The position numbers and the translations under genes are program-made. This document shows, one piece after another, positions 37,544 through 46,451 of a DNA stretch of 64,000 bases (positions within the stretch are counted from its first letter, which is position 1; every line of letters starts with the position of its first letter). Below the pieces are notes generated by a model. That model searched no databases, was not told where the DNA came from, and saw nothing but the letters and a program-made list of their open reading frames with translations. Source of the DNA: Candidatus Latescibacterota bacterium (lineage in GTDB: Bacteria > Latescibacterota > UBA2968). The stretch is from positions 27,295-91,294 of the forward strand of contig JAJDYX010000032.1 in the NCBI GenBank assembly GCA_022824945.1, read 5' to 3'.

Positions 37544-37681
37544 AATACGCTCCTTTCATCTGTGAACATGATTTTGGGGATAAGAAATAACGACCAATCT
37601 CTCAATACGTCAACAAAAATAGCCCGTTCTGTCTTGACAAGTGCTCAGAGGTGTCAGTACTTTTGGTTTAACAGGTACTGA

Positions 37682-37771
37682 GATACCCGTAAAGTGGATC
37701 CGGAGGTGTATGTCAAGACCTACGCGGTAGAGATTGATGGCGATGATGTTGTCGTCACTTATGAAGACTAA
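37682..37771 (+). pseudogene. Possible remnant of a Rieske-type ferredoxin C-terminus
   Basis: Between a TGA at 37679 and a TAA at 37769 one frame reads DTRKVDPEVYVKTYAV then EIDGDDVVVTYED. The KTYxVEIDGDxVxV pattern is what closes many Rieske [2Fe-2S] domains, whereas the rest of such a gene is absent. It may be the tail of a deleted gene or a chance reading; GTG at 37694 could also start a 25-residue peptide. A TTGACA box lies at 37633-37638, with a poor -10 match (TACTTT) 18 bases on. Confidence 0.3.
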
Positions 37772-37778
37772 GGTCGTT

Positions 37779-39773
37779 ATGGCACGCGCTCAACCTTCAG
37801 AGGATGTATCCGAACAAAAACGGCCGGTTATTACTGTGCGGGCGGTTGTATTGGGCGTGGCTACGGGGGTTTTGCTCAATACTTATACCAATTATACGGG
37901 CATGGTGCTCGTCAATAGCGCGCTGGTTAAGTCGCAACTCCCGATGTCTGTGTTGTTGCCTTTTGTGGGATGGATTGGCGTCAATCTCGTTCTCAGATTT
38001 TTTTGGCCCCGGATTGCGCTTTCCAGTTCTGAACTCGTTTTGATTTACAGTATGTCGTGGATTGTGGGGACGATTCCCGTTGCGGGATGGGCCACGTACT
38101 GGGGTGGTATTGTCAGTTCTCCGACTTATTATGCCTCGCCGGAAAACCGATGGGAGGAGTTTCTTTTTGACGTTATGCCCTGGTGGGTATTGCCCCAGGT
38201 GTCTAAGGGGTCCATAACGACCTTTTACGAGGGGCTGCCGCCGGGCGAGAGTATTCCGTGGGGGAGTTGGGTAGGCACACTTTGCTGGTGGTTCAGCTTG
38301 TCTATCGCGCTTGTGGTGGCTGCGCTTTGTGTTTCGGTTATTTTTCAGAGGCAGTGGGAAGATGCCGAAAAGCTGACTTTTCCTCTGGTGACTTTTCCCG
38401 TCGCGCTGACCGAGGGTTTTGACGGTAAAGAGCGCATTCCCGCGATGTTCAAAGACGGCATCTTCTGGGCGGGCGTTCTGGTTGTGCTGCTGGTTTATGT
38501 CTATAATATCATCACGTATTTTGCGCCCAATTTGCCCCATATTGGGATTTACGATTCGGTTCGTATCGCGAATAAGGATGTTATTATTGCAGAACATTTC
38601 CCGCCTTTGAGGCTGCGTATTATGCCGCCCGTTATTGGGCTGACCTATCTGTGCAATCTCGATATTCTTCTTTCTTTTTGGGCGTTTCGACTTTTTGCGA
38701 TTTTGAAAGAGGGATTTATCAACCGCGTGGGCTATACGGTGGGTTATACGGGTCAGCAGGCAGATGCGTATGAGATTTTGCTTTTGGAATCTCACGGGGC
38801 TTTTGTTTTTCTCGCGCTGTGGTCGGTCTGGATTGCTCGGGGGCATTTGCGCAGGGTGTTTCAGGCGGCGATGGAAGGCTGTCGCTCTCCCAAAGATGAT
38901 GGTCTTATCCCTTACCGTTTTGCGCTTGTGGGGTTGGTGCTTTCTACGATTTTTGTCGTGGGGTTTGTCACGTATATGGGGCTTTCGCTGCCCCTTGCGA
39001 TTCTTCAGGTGGCGCTTCTCTATATTGCCTATTTTACGATTGCGAAATACACGGCGGCGAGTGGGTTTTCCTATTTGTTTCCGGTGGCGGTTCGAGGCGG
39101 GCGAATTATTGAGAGTCTGATTGGCTATTCGACGTTTACGCGCAGGGAGGTCGTTGGTCTGGGTCTCGTCAATTCCAATATGTTTTTTGGGAATTACCGC
39201 ATTCCGGTCTGGCCTTCGCTGCCCCATCATCTCAAAATTTTTTCGTCCGAAGTGAGACGGAAGCGGGTTGTGTGGACGATTTTTTTGGCTTTTTCGACGT
39301 GTTTTTTCGCGTCTATGCTCTATACGATTTATCTCGGCTATGACAATGCGGCGCAGAATTTGGGGTTGGGCGGATTTCAAGGTGGCAATAAGAATCTCTA
39401 TAATCGCATGGTTTCAATTATTGTGCAGGCAGATAAGACGGTGTTCGATCCGGCCAAGGCGACTGTGTGGGTTCTGGGCGTGCTTTTTGCCGGTTTGCTT
39501 ACGCTTTTGCGAAATCGCGTGCCGTGGTGGCCGTTGCATCCGATGGGGCTGGCTTTTCAGATTAGTATAGGGTCGAGGACTTATGCGTTCAGTATGTTCC
39601 TGACGTGGTCGGCCAAGCATATGATTTTGCGGTTTGGCGGTATCCCGCTTTACAATCGCGTGCGTCCGTTTTTCTTTGGTCTCGTCGTTGGATATGTGAC
39701 GGGGTGCGCGCTTTCTTCGCTTGTGGATTATGTCTGGTTTCCGTCAACGCCGCACTGGACGCATGGATGGTAG
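37779..39773 (+). CDS. Large polytopic membrane protein (DUF6785/DUF6784-like)
   Basis: The 664-residue protein has about 14 hydrophobic segments and the features of the DUF6785-type family seen in planctomycete-like genomes: ITVRAVVLGVATGVLLN near the start, SSSELVLIYSM, and WEDAEKLTFPLVTFPVALTE, a motif shared with oligopeptide-transporter-like (OPT) proteins. A transport role is likely but the substrate is unknown. I use the ATG at 37779 after AAGG; earlier in-frame Met codons overlap the remnant frame. It is followed by a hydroxylase gene and may import that enzyme's substrate. Confidence 0.78.
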   Translation: MARAQPSEDVSEQKRPVITVRAVVLGVATGVLLNTYTNYTGMVLVNSALVKSQLPMSVLLPFVGWIGVNLVLRFFWPRIALSSSELVLIYSMSWIVGTIPVAGWATYWGGIVSSPTYYASPENRWEEFLFDVMPWWVLPQVSKGSITTFYEGLPPGESIPWGSWVGTLCWWFSLSIALVVAALCVSVIFQRQWEDAEKLTFPLVTFPVALTEGFDGKERIPAMFKDGIFWAGVLVVLLVYVYNIITYFAPNLPHIGIYDSVRIANKDVIIAEHFPPLRLRIMPPVIGLTYLCNLDILLSFWAFRLFAILKEGFINRVGYTVGYTGQQADAYEILLLESHGAFVFLALWSVWIARGHLRRVFQAAMEGCRSPKDDGLIPYRFALVGLVLSTIFVVGFVTYMGLSLPLAILQVALLYIAYFTIAKYTAASGFSYLFPVAVRGGRIIESLIGYSTFTRREVVGLGLVNSNMFFGNYRIPVWPSLPHHLKIFSSEVRRKRVVWTIFLAFSTCFFASMLYTIYLGYDNAAQNLGLGGFQGGNKNLYNRMVSIIVQADKTVFDPAKATVWVLGVLFAGLLTLLRNRVPWWPLHPMGLAFQISIGSRTYAFSMFLTWSAKHMILRFGGIPLYNRVRPFFFGLVVGYVTGCALSSLVDYVWFPSTPHWTHGW

Positions 39774-39818
39774 AAGGGGGAAGTGAGAAGTGAGAAGTGT
39801 GAAAAAAGGAGAGATAAA

Positions 39819-40940
39819 ATGGATAAATCAGAGGACGCTTATGTCCGCGAGGGCGAGGAGATGGCGTTCGCGCTTGGGAATCGCGGTGCTATCAAATTTA
39901 ATGCGGACGGTGCGCTGGATGTGGGTATTGTAGAGGCGTATTGGCGCGTGGGGTTCTATGTGTTTGAGGGTGCGCTGGGCGATGAAGAGCTCGAAGATTT
40001 GCAGGTGGATCTGGCGCATGCGTTTGAGCGGGCGCCGCATACTAAAGACGCGCTGATTGATTCAATGGGCCGCAAAGCACTTGGGGCGGATTTGGCGCGA
40101 CAGCCTTTTCGCTTTGTCAAACCGCTGAGCGATCCCGTGGGGGGTACGTCGAGCAATAATGGGCGGCATCCGGCCAGAATGACAGAGCCAGAGCCTCCGG
40201 CTGATGCGCCGGATTATGTGATTTCCAATATCGCTGCGCCTTTGCAGATTATGGATTCTTGTTTGCGGCTTTACGGACATCCCCAACTGCTGTCTGTTGC
40301 AGAGCAGATCAATGGACCGGATTTTACGCCGTTCACGGAGTCTGTTATTGTCAAGCAGCCGGGGCTGGGGGCATCGGTGGCCTGGCATCAGGATGGTACC
40401 ACGCAGTGGGATAGGCCCGATTGGGATGAAGGGACGCATGGGTTTAATTTTATGGCTCAGCTTTTTGGTAGTACTGCGGCCAATGGGGTGTGGGTGGTTC
40501 CTGGGTCGCACAAGCAGGGCAAGCTGGATATTAAAGCGATGATTGCGGCAAACGGTGGTTCTGACCGTTTGCCGGGGGCGGTTCCCATGGTGTGTGAGCC
40601 CGGCGATGTGGTTATGTCCAATCGCCAGGCTCTGCACGCTTCTTTTGCCAATACGTCGCCGGATAAGCGGATGACGATCAATTTTGGTTTTCACCGCCGG
40701 TCTTCTGTTCTGAATGCGCGGGTGAGGCGTGGGGATGAGGAGGTGGTTTACGACGAGGCGCGTATCTATGAACGCTCTCGTTTGATCGCGCTGGGGGTCG
40801 ATGCGCGGCAACAGCGTTTTCCAGATGAACCCCGCTATGTTTATCAGCCACTGATTGGAGAGGAGGATGCCAACCGGTGGAATGAGGAGACGCGGGATAG
40901 TGTTTTGAAAAATTATAATCTGAGAGATCTGGGGCTTTGA
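39819..40940 (+). CDS. Phytanoyl-CoA dioxygenase family protein (1)
   Basis: The 373-residue protein is an Fe(II)/2-oxoglutarate oxygenase. The first two metal ligands are in VAWHQDGTTQW (HxD), the distal His in NRQALHASFANTS, and the 2-oxoglutarate-binding Arg in PDKRMTINFGF. These enzymes hydroxylate small molecules such as amino acids, quaternary amines or fatty acyl derivatives. AAGGAG precedes the ATG at 39819; a GAAGTGAGAAGTG simple repeat lies just upstream. It is only distantly similar to the second such enzyme at 44305. Confidence 0.88.
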   Translation: MDKSEDAYVREGEEMAFALGNRGAIKFNADGALDVGIVEAYWRVGFYVFEGALGDEELEDLQVDLAHAFERAPHTKDALIDSMGRKALGADLARQPFRFVKPLSDPVGGTSSNNGRHPARMTEPEPPADAPDYVISNIAAPLQIMDSCLRLYGHPQLLSVAEQINGPDFTPFTESVIVKQPGLGASVAWHQDGTTQWDRPDWDEGTHGFNFMAQLFGSTAANGVWVVPGSHKQGKLDIKAMIAANGGSDRLPGAVPMVCEPGDVVMSNRQALHASFANTSPDKRMTINFGFHRRSSVLNARVRRGDEEVVYDEARIYERSRLIALGVDARQQRFPDEPRYVYQPLIGEEDANRWNEETRDSVLKNYNLRDLGL

Positions 40941-40963
40941 GGTGGGATAAGGAGGATTTTGCG

Positions 40964-41044
40964 ATGAATTGTTTTGAGTTGGATCAAGCAAAGCAACGGT
41001 TCCCCGAACTCTTTGTCAATAACTTCGGCAGTGACAGCGGATGA
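40964..41044 (+). CDS. 26-residue ORF, possible antitoxin remnant or leader peptide
   Basis: AAGGAGG is followed by ATG and a 26-codon frame whose first part, LDQAKQRFPELF, is reminiscent of the AKxxFSELL start of Phd/YefM antitoxins. Its stop overlaps the start of the toxin gene as ATGA. It may be a translated leader that couples toxin synthesis, or the stump of a deleted antitoxin. The strong ribosome binding site argues that it is translated. Confidence 0.4.
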   Translation: MNCFELDQAKQRFPELFVNNFGSDSG

Positions 41045-41361
41045 CAGTAGAAATCTATCAAAATAAGCAGGGGCGTCGGCCTTTTGAAGCGTGGGTTAAT
41101 AGACTTAGAGATCAACGGGCACAAACGGCTGTTGAAAATCGAATCAGACGATTTTCTCTCGGAAATTTGGGAGATTACAAGCCCATAGGCGAGGGAATAT
41201 GTGAGCTAAGAATAGACATAGGGCCTGGATATCGCGTATATTTTAGACGCATTGGACAAACGATCATTCTCTTGTTATGCGGGGGTGACAAGCGATCACA
41301 ACGCAGGGATATCGAGAGAGCGAAACAATTTTGGAATGACTATCAGGAGCGTGTGTCATGA
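41041..41361 (+). CDS. RelE/HigB-family toxin (addiction killer type)
   Basis: The 106-residue protein matches the phage-derived Gp49/HigB-like killer family: TVEIYQNKQGRRPFEAWVNRLRD at the start, the core GICELRIDIGPGYRVYFRR and LLLCGGDKRSQRRDIERAK. Members are ribosome-dependent mRNA interferases. The antitoxin gene follows with an ATGA overlap, the usual toxin-first order of this group. Both genes are complete, so the pair is probably functional. Confidence 0.88.
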   Translation: MTVEIYQNKQGRRPFEAWVNRLRDQRAQTAVENRIRRFSLGNLGDYKPIGEGICELRIDIGPGYRVYFRRIGQTIILLLCGGDKRSQRRDIERAKQFWNDYQERVS

Positions 41362-41687
41362 AACCATCAGTTCCTTTTGAGAATTATCTTATCGCAAAAC
41401 TGGAAGATCCCGATTACGCGAAGGTATATCTCGAAACCGCATTGGAAGAATACAGCAAAGACCGCGATGCAGATGCCTTTTTATTGGCCTTGCGGGATAT
41501 TGCCGATGCACAAGGCGGATTGCGTAAATTGGCGAGCGAGACAAATCTTAATCACGCAGGGATTTATCGGGCACTTGGCACGGGAGGCAATCCGAAATTG
41601 GATACGCTGGAGAAGATTCTACGCAGTCTTGGATTCAGGCTATCAGTTGAGCCTCTGGTCTCAGAGAAGGTCGCTGATACGGTGTAA
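41358..41687 (+). CDS. Antitoxin of the RelE/HigB-type pair, helix-turn-helix
   Basis: The 109-residue protein matches the putative addiction-module antidote family: an N-terminal segment (FENYLIAKLEDPDYAKVYLETALEEY) that wraps the toxin, and a C-terminal helix-turn-helix (GGLRKLASETNLNHAGIYRALGTGGNPKLDTL). It should neutralise the upstream toxin and repress the operon. Its start overlaps the toxin stop as ATGA. Confidence 0.88.
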   Translation: MKPSVPFENYLIAKLEDPDYAKVYLETALEEYSKDRDADAFLLALRDIADAQGGLRKLASETNLNHAGIYRALGTGGNPKLDTLEKILRSLGFRLSVEPLVSEKVADTV

Positions 41688-41772
41688 CTGTCAGGACGCA
41701 CAGGATGAACTTCTTAACTTCTTTTGAAGCCTGGCCTGGAGCGTGCCAGACCAGCCGCTTGGAGATGTAGAA

Positions 41773-41997
41773 ATGACGGATGATGAACTCACTGAAGAGA
41801 TTCGGATGTTGGCGGCTGTTAAGCTCTATGAGTTCGGGCGCATTTCCAGGAATGGTCGGGCTGCCGAATTTGCGGGAATTTCTCGGGTTGAATTTTTCAA
41901 CGAATTAGGTCGGTACAATGTATCGTCTTTTCAGATTGCCCCTGAAGAGTTAAAGGCTGAGGTTCAAGGACTACGTGCCGATCTGGATCAGTTTTGA
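41773..41997 (+). CDS. UPF0175 family protein (antitoxin-like)
   Basis: The 74-residue protein has the UPF0175 core AVKLYEFGRISRNGRAAEFA followed by GISRVEFFNELGRYNVSSF, a small helix-turn-helix-like fold found as antitoxin next to PIN or DUF3368 toxins. No such toxin follows here, so it is an orphan or was left by loss of its partner. GGAG at 41761 fixes the ATG at 41773; a GTG at 41743 is the alternative start. It sits directly after a complete toxin-antitoxin pair. Confidence 0.78.
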   Translation: MTDDELTEEIRMLAAVKLYEFGRISRNGRAAEFAGISRVEFFNELGRYNVSSFQIAPEELKAEVQGLRADLDQF

Positions 41998-42019
41998 GAC
42001 CACTTTTTAGAGTTAAAAT

Positions 42020-43477
42020 ATGGGACGAACAGAGAATACTCCGAGAAATCTCATGGCGGGTGTTGCAAAAGTGGTGATATCCGATCTGGATGCGGGACCG
42101 GCTAATGACCCGCTTTACGTCAAAGCTCTGGTTCTGCGGTCTGGTGATGAGATAGCTGTTATTGTGACTGTAGATGCGGTAGCGATAGCTGAGATCGGTT
42201 CTATCAGAAATGATTTTCTCGCCAATGTGCGTTCGCAATTGAATAGGGAGTTAGATCTCGATCCTGCGCATATTCTGATCAATGCGAGTCATTGTCACGG
42301 CAAGGTGTGTGCAGATGTGGAAGCGCGAACGGTTCGAGCGGTCGTGGAGGCGTGGCAAAATATGGTTCCCGTAAGTGTCGGTGCTGGTACCGGCTGCGAG
42401 GACAGGATTATGGAGAACCGCAGGCTTGTGTTGAAGAGTGGAAAGGAGGCCGATGTCCGTCACGCGTACTCGCTTCCACCCGATGAGGAAGTCGCTTCGG
42501 TCGGGCCAGTCGATCCAGAGATTGGCATTCTTCGGCTGGACAGGGAGGATGGAGAGACGCTGGCGGTTGTTTTCAATTTTGCGTGTCATCCAATTCTGGA
42601 GGTGCCGAGCAGAGAGAATACGGCGGATATTTCCGGGTTTGCGTCAAAGGTGATTGAAGATAATTTGAGCGAGGATACGATTGCGCTGTTTTTACAGGGT
42701 TGCGGGGGCGATGTCAATCCGGTTTTGTACAAGGATGTCAATAATCCTCGGGATGCCGAGGTTCTGGGAAATATGCTGGGTCTTAGCACATTGCAGGGGT
42801 TGAAGAAGATCCGTAGCAGTGAAGGCGGGGAGTTGAAGATCGTTCGCGAGACCATTGAACTGCCGAGGGCCGATCTCGCGGGGCGTATCGAATCTCTACA
42901 GGCGGAACAGATACAATTGCTTGGGGCTTTGAAGGGGACGAGTCTCAATTTGAAGACATTTATTCCTCTTTATGTGAAATACAATCTTTCCCGCGATTTT
43001 CCTTCTTATTATTCTCACCGTTATTTGCATGAGGAGATGATGGGGAGAGATGGTTTGAAGAAGCTGGATGCCGAGAACAGAGCGAATATGGACCGGTATA
43101 TTGAGAATATTTACGCGATGGAGCAATTGGCGAGGATTCAGATCAATTTGAATTTGCTAAAAAAACATCAGGCGCGAAATTTAGATTCTGGAGAGAGTAC
43201 TATTGAAGTTGAGATGATGGGTTTGAGAGTTGGGGAGTTTGTGTTGGTCACGTTTCCGGGTGAGTTGTCGGTGGAGATTGGTCTCAATATTAAGAAAAAG
43301 TCTCCGCATAAATTTACTTTTGTCGCGGGTGTTACAAATGGTTATATCTATTATACGCCAACGGCTGAGCAACTCAAAAATCGGGGTGGGGCACAAGAAG
43401 ATAGCGATTGTATGCTGGCGCCTGAGTGGCAGAGGATTTTTGAGGATAAGGTGGGGGAAATATTGGCGGTGTTGTGA
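42020..43477 (+). CDS. Ceramidase-like hydrolase (2)
   Basis: The 485-residue protein belongs to the same family as the one at 22340: GVAKVVISDLDAGPAN near the start, the metal-binding ILINASHCHGKV, a second VFNFACHPILEVPS, and LFLQGCGGDVNPVLY in place of the ceramidase Ser loop, then a C-terminal FVLVTFPGELSVEIG. No signal peptide is present. It is probably a metal-dependent amidase or esterase of unknown substrate. The ribosome binding site is weak; an in-frame Met at residue 12 is an alternative start. Confidence 0.75.
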   Translation: MGRTENTPRNLMAGVAKVVISDLDAGPANDPLYVKALVLRSGDEIAVIVTVDAVAIAEIGSIRNDFLANVRSQLNRELDLDPAHILINASHCHGKVCADVEARTVRAVVEAWQNMVPVSVGAGTGCEDRIMENRRLVLKSGKEADVRHAYSLPPDEEVASVGPVDPEIGILRLDREDGETLAVVFNFACHPILEVPSRENTADISGFASKVIEDNLSEDTIALFLQGCGGDVNPVLYKDVNNPRDAEVLGNMLGLSTLQGLKKIRSSEGGELKIVRETIELPRADLAGRIESLQAEQIQLLGALKGTSLNLKTFIPLYVKYNLSRDFPSYYSHRYLHEEMMGRDGLKKLDAENRANMDRYIENIYAMEQLARIQINLNLLKKHQARNLDSGESTIEVEMMGLRVGEFVLVTFPGELSVEIGLNIKKKSPHKFTFVAGVTNGYIYYTPTAEQLKNRGGAQEDSDCMLAPEWQRIFEDKVGEILAVL

Positions 43478-43501
43478 ATAAGATCTTTAAGGAGAAAGCC
43501 C

Positions 43502-43771
43502 ATGCCCTATACTAATTATACATCCCAGGAAGTCGAATCGCGCGGTGAAGTAATTTATAGACAACAAATCCGCGATAAAGTGATCTCCAAGCACAAAGGC
43601 GAGTTCCTGGTTATCGATATTGAAACAGGTGAATACGAGATCAATGCTGACGATTTGGTCGCTACAAAACAGCTACTTACCAAATATCCCAATGCTGTCA
43701 TTTACGGTTTGCGAATTGGATTCCCAACCGCTTACCGCATCGGTAGTAGTTTTTCGGTGAACACACAATGA
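43502..43771 (+). CDS. Small protein of unknown function paired with a clan AA protease
   Basis: I do not recognise a named domain in this 89-residue protein. It begins MPYTNYTSQEVESRGEVIY and has alternating acidic and hydrophobic residues (FLVIDIETGEYEINADD) followed by LVATKQLLTKYPNAVIYGLRIG, a pattern seen in small proteins that accompany stand-alone aspartic proteases. AAGGAGA lies before the ATG, and the stop overlaps the protease start as ATGA. A toxin-antitoxin-like pair is a possible reading. Confidence 0.7.
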   Translation: MPYTNYTSQEVESRGEVIYRQQIRDKVISKHKGEFLVIDIETGEYEINADDLVATKQLLTKYPNAVIYGLRIGFPTAYRIGSSFSVNTQ

Positions 43772-44139
43772 TTAATGGACAAGTTACAGCCAACCGAGAA
43801 GCTGTTATTGAATTGGAAATTGTTAGTTCAGATCAAAAAATAGAAAGAGTTGAGGCAGTCATTGATACGGGCTTCAATGGATATTTGACTCTACCGAGTG
43901 ATTTGGTTAACCGTCTCAAACTTCAACTGGCAGGAAATCGACGTGCCACCCTTGGCGACGGAAATACGGTGGTGTTAGATGTATATCTTGCAAAAGTAAT
44001 ATGGCATGATCAAGAACGCGAAGTACTTGTTTTACAAGCAGAAGGCGGCCCCTTGATTGGCATGTCATTGCTCTATGGGAATCGCGTGATATTAACGATT
44101 ATAAATGGTGGTGACGTAACAATTGATCCTATACTGTAA
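43768..44139 (+). CDS. Clan AA (retropepsin-like) aspartic protease
   Basis: The 123-residue protein has the single-lobed retropepsin layout: catalytic AVIDTGFNGYLTLP (DTG, residues about 32-34) and a later LIGMSLLYG that forms the second hydrophobic-hydrophobic-Gly element. Such proteins work as homodimers. No membrane segment or signal peptide is seen, so it is cytoplasmic. It overlaps the unknown small gene by four bases. Its target is unknown; the upstream partner is the first candidate. Confidence 0.83.
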   Translation: MINGQVTANREAVIELEIVSSDQKIERVEAVIDTGFNGYLTLPSDLVNRLKLQLAGNRRATLGDGNTVVLDVYLAKVIWHDQEREVLVLQAEGGPLIGMSLLYGNRVILTIINGGDVTIDPIL

Positions 44140-44304
44140 TCTATTCAAACGACCCAGTATAACTTGCATTTTTTAATATGCTGATGGGGGATGAAAAGTA
44201 CCTGGCGATGAAGGAGCGGTTGTTGACGATGGCGCATTACCAGCCCAATGGATGTTCGTTGATTACAAGGCGATGCGTGGATAAAAACTTATTGGAGGGT
44301 TCCC

Positions 44305-45180
44305 ATGAAATACGGACTGAGCGTAGAACAGGTGGCGCAGTTCCACGACGATGGTTTTTTGATCGTCCGCGATCAGCTTCCAGAAGAAGCGTACCAACCG
44401 TTTGTCGATGAACTCGTGGCTAAAATTGACGAGGTGGTGGGCGAGGCGGTGGATGAGGGATTGCTCGATCCGGGGGATACGTTTCCCGACGCGTCTTTTG
44501 AGACCCGATTGGCTCTGGTGTCGAATGCCTGTTCGAAGCCGGAGAAGATCTGGAAGAATTTTCAGGGGAAGAGGTTTAAGACGCCCGGGATGTTTGCGCT
44601 CAGGACGCACCCGGCTATACTGGATGCGACTGAATCTCTGATTGGTCCTGAGATTTACGCCCATCCGCAGTCCAATCTGCGGGCTAAATTGCCAGATCTG
44701 GAAGCGACTGTGGTGCCGTGGCATCAGGATCTGGCGTATCTCATACCGGAGGATGCGGGGGAGACGCTGTTTGTCAATTTCTGGATCCCGCTGGTTAAGG
44801 CGACGGCTGATAATGGCTGTTTGCAGGTGCTTCGCGGTTCTCATCGGGTTGGTCTTTTGCCGCATGATTATCGGACACCCCACTTTAAAGGGGTCTTCGA
44901 GAGCGATCTTCCGGATTTTGAGGTCGTGACTTGCGAGGTGGATGTGGGGGATGTCTTGTTGACGATGGAGCGCGTTCTTCATCGGTCAACGCCACATACG
45001 ATAAATTCGGTCAGGTGGAGTCTGGATGTTCGCTATAGTCGCATTGGACTGCCGACTGGTCGTGAGAATGTGCCGGGTTTTATCGCTCGCAGCCAGGTCA
45101 ATCCGGGGCAGGTGGCGAGGTCCCATCACGACTGGCTCAGGAATTACGAGATGGCGGGTATCGATCCGGTCGGTAATTGA
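44305..45180 (+). CDS. Phytanoyl-CoA dioxygenase family protein (2)
   Basis: The 291-residue Fe(II)/2-oxoglutarate oxygenase has its metal ligands in VVPWHQDLAYL (HxD) and ERVLHRSTPHT (distal His), and the 2-oxoglutarate Arg in SVRWSLDVRY. TTGGAGGG precedes the ATG. It opens an operon that continues with the two aconitase-X subunits, amidohydrolases and an aminotransferase. Because some family members hydroxylate proline-like or other amino acids and AcnX can dehydrate hydroxyproline, hydroxylation followed by dehydration is a plausible sequence of steps. Confidence 0.88.
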   Translation: MKYGLSVEQVAQFHDDGFLIVRDQLPEEAYQPFVDELVAKIDEVVGEAVDEGLLDPGDTFPDASFETRLALVSNACSKPEKIWKNFQGKRFKTPGMFALRTHPAILDATESLIGPEIYAHPQSNLRAKLPDLEATVVPWHQDLAYLIPEDAGETLFVNFWIPLVKATADNGCLQVLRGSHRVGLLPHDYRTPHFKGVFESDLPDFEVVTCEVDVGDVLLTMERVLHRSTPHTINSVRWSLDVRYSRIGLPTGRENVPGFIARSQVNPGQVARSHHDWLRNYEMAGIDPVGN

Positions 45181-45200
45181 GGGTATAGGAGGCGTGTTTT

Positions 45201-46451
45201 ATGGAACTGACAGGAGAACAGCAGGCTATTCTGGATGGGTCGCGGGGAGACTATCTGGCGAAGTGTATGCGCTGGCTGGTTGAATGGGGCGAGGTGATGG
45301 GGGCAAAACGGCTGATTAAGGTGGATAATACACACGCTTTGCTGCCGGTGCCCAATTTGATGGCGCAGGGGGCGTCCAAAGAGACGATGGACCGATATAT
45401 GGCCGATCTCGTGGAGGCGTGTTCCCACGGGACGCATCCCGGATGTACCTGTACGGTGCATGCCGCGTTTGTGACTCTGGACGATGTGGATGTGCCCGAG
45501 AATGATCCCGAACAGGTACAGATGCAGAAGGATCTGGCGGTTCTGGCTGCGGATGCGGGGTTTATTCCCACTTTTACCTGTGCTCCGTACCTGGTGGGCA
45601 ATGTGCCGCTCAAGGGGGAGATTCTGGCATGGACGGAGTCGTCAGCGGTGGTTTATGCCAATTCTATCCTGGGTGCGCGGACGACGCGGCACGGCACGGA
45701 GAGCGCGATTGCAGCCTCGCTTCTGGGGCTGGTTCCGGAGTTCGGCGTGTTGCTGGATGAGAATCGCAAGGGCACGCTTCGGATAGAGGTAACGGCGGAG
45801 TTGGAGGATCCACCGGATTGGGGTGCTCTGGGTTATTTTGCGGGGAAAGCAGCGGGTCTGGGTATTCCGGTGTTCAATGGCATACGGCGGCCCTCTCAGG
45901 ACGAGGCCAAGCAACTGTGTGCGGCGCTGGCGACTTCGGGCGGGGTGACGATGTGTCATATCGCGGGTGTTACGCCAGAGGCACCTACGATAGATGCGGC
46001 TTTTCAGGGGGATGTTCCAGAGGATTATTTGACGTTTGATGCAGAGACGTTGAAGGAGACTTATGAGTCACTGAGGGTGCGCACGGGAGATGAAATCGAT
46101 TCCGTAATTCTGGGGTGCCCGCATGCGTCTATTAATGAACTGTCGAAGATCGCCGCTCTTTTGAAGGGAAAAAAGGTGGCGGAAGGTGTGCGTCTGTGGA
46201 TCGATACGGCGCGGGGTACCAAGGGAAATGCGGACAGGATGGGCTATACGGAGATTATTGAGGCGGCTGGTGGGCGCATTCTTTGCGATACCTGTCCGAC
46301 AAATATGCGGATTCCAGCGAAGCGCATTGTGACCCACGGTTTTAAACAGGCGCACTATGCGCGGGGGATGGTGGGCGCGGAAGTGATTATTGCCAAGACG
46401 GATGCCTGCATACGCGCAGCAGTTGCCGGGAGGTGGCTCGGAGATGGCTGA
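45201..46451 (+). CDS. Aconitase X large (catalytic) subunit
   Basis: The 416-residue protein matches the AcnX/DUF521 family: APYLVGNVPLKGEILAWTES followed by SAVVYANSILGARTTRHG, LLDENRKG, and the C-terminal ILCDTCPTNM. Known activities are cis-3-hydroxy-L-proline dehydratase and, in archaea, phosphomevalonate dehydratase. The family's usual PTCTC motif reads PTFTC here, so one Cys is lost, while the later CDTCP is intact. GGAGG lies before the ATG. The stop overlaps the small-subunit gene by eight bases, as expected for a two-subunit enzyme. Confidence 0.9.
   Translation: MELTGEQQAILDGSRGDYLAKCMRWLVEWGEVMGAKRLIKVDNTHALLPVPNLMAQGASKETMDRYMADLVEACSHGTHPGCTCTVHAAFVTLDDVDVPENDPEQVQMQKDLAVLAADAGFIPTFTCAPYLVGNVPLKGEILAWTESSAVVYANSILGARTTRHGTESAIAASLLGLVPEFGVLLDENRKGTLRIEVTAELEDPPDWGALGYFAGKAAGLGIPVFNGIRRPSQDEAKQLCAALATSGGVTMCHIAGVTPEAPTIDAAFQGDVPEDYLTFDAETLKETYESLRVRTGDEIDSVILGCPHASINELSKIAALLKGKKVAEGVRLWIDTARGTKGNADRMGYTEIIEAAGGRILCDTCPTNMRIPAKRIVTHGFKQAHYARGMVGAEVIIAKTDACIRAAVAGRWLGDG

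Noticed and set aside
37797..39380. Long minus-strand frame of 527 codons
   Set aside because: It is Arg/Asn/His-rich shadow of the plus-strand membrane protein gene and has no recognisable domain.
40062..40991. Minus-strand frame of 309 codons opposite the first PhyH gene
   Set aside because: Its composition is that of a shadow frame, and the PhyH gene on the other strand has intact motifs.
44178..44304. Short frame before the second PhyH gene as a separate gene
   Set aside because: No ribosome binding site or family match; it runs into the PhyH gene in another frame. A decayed remnant is possible but not supportable.
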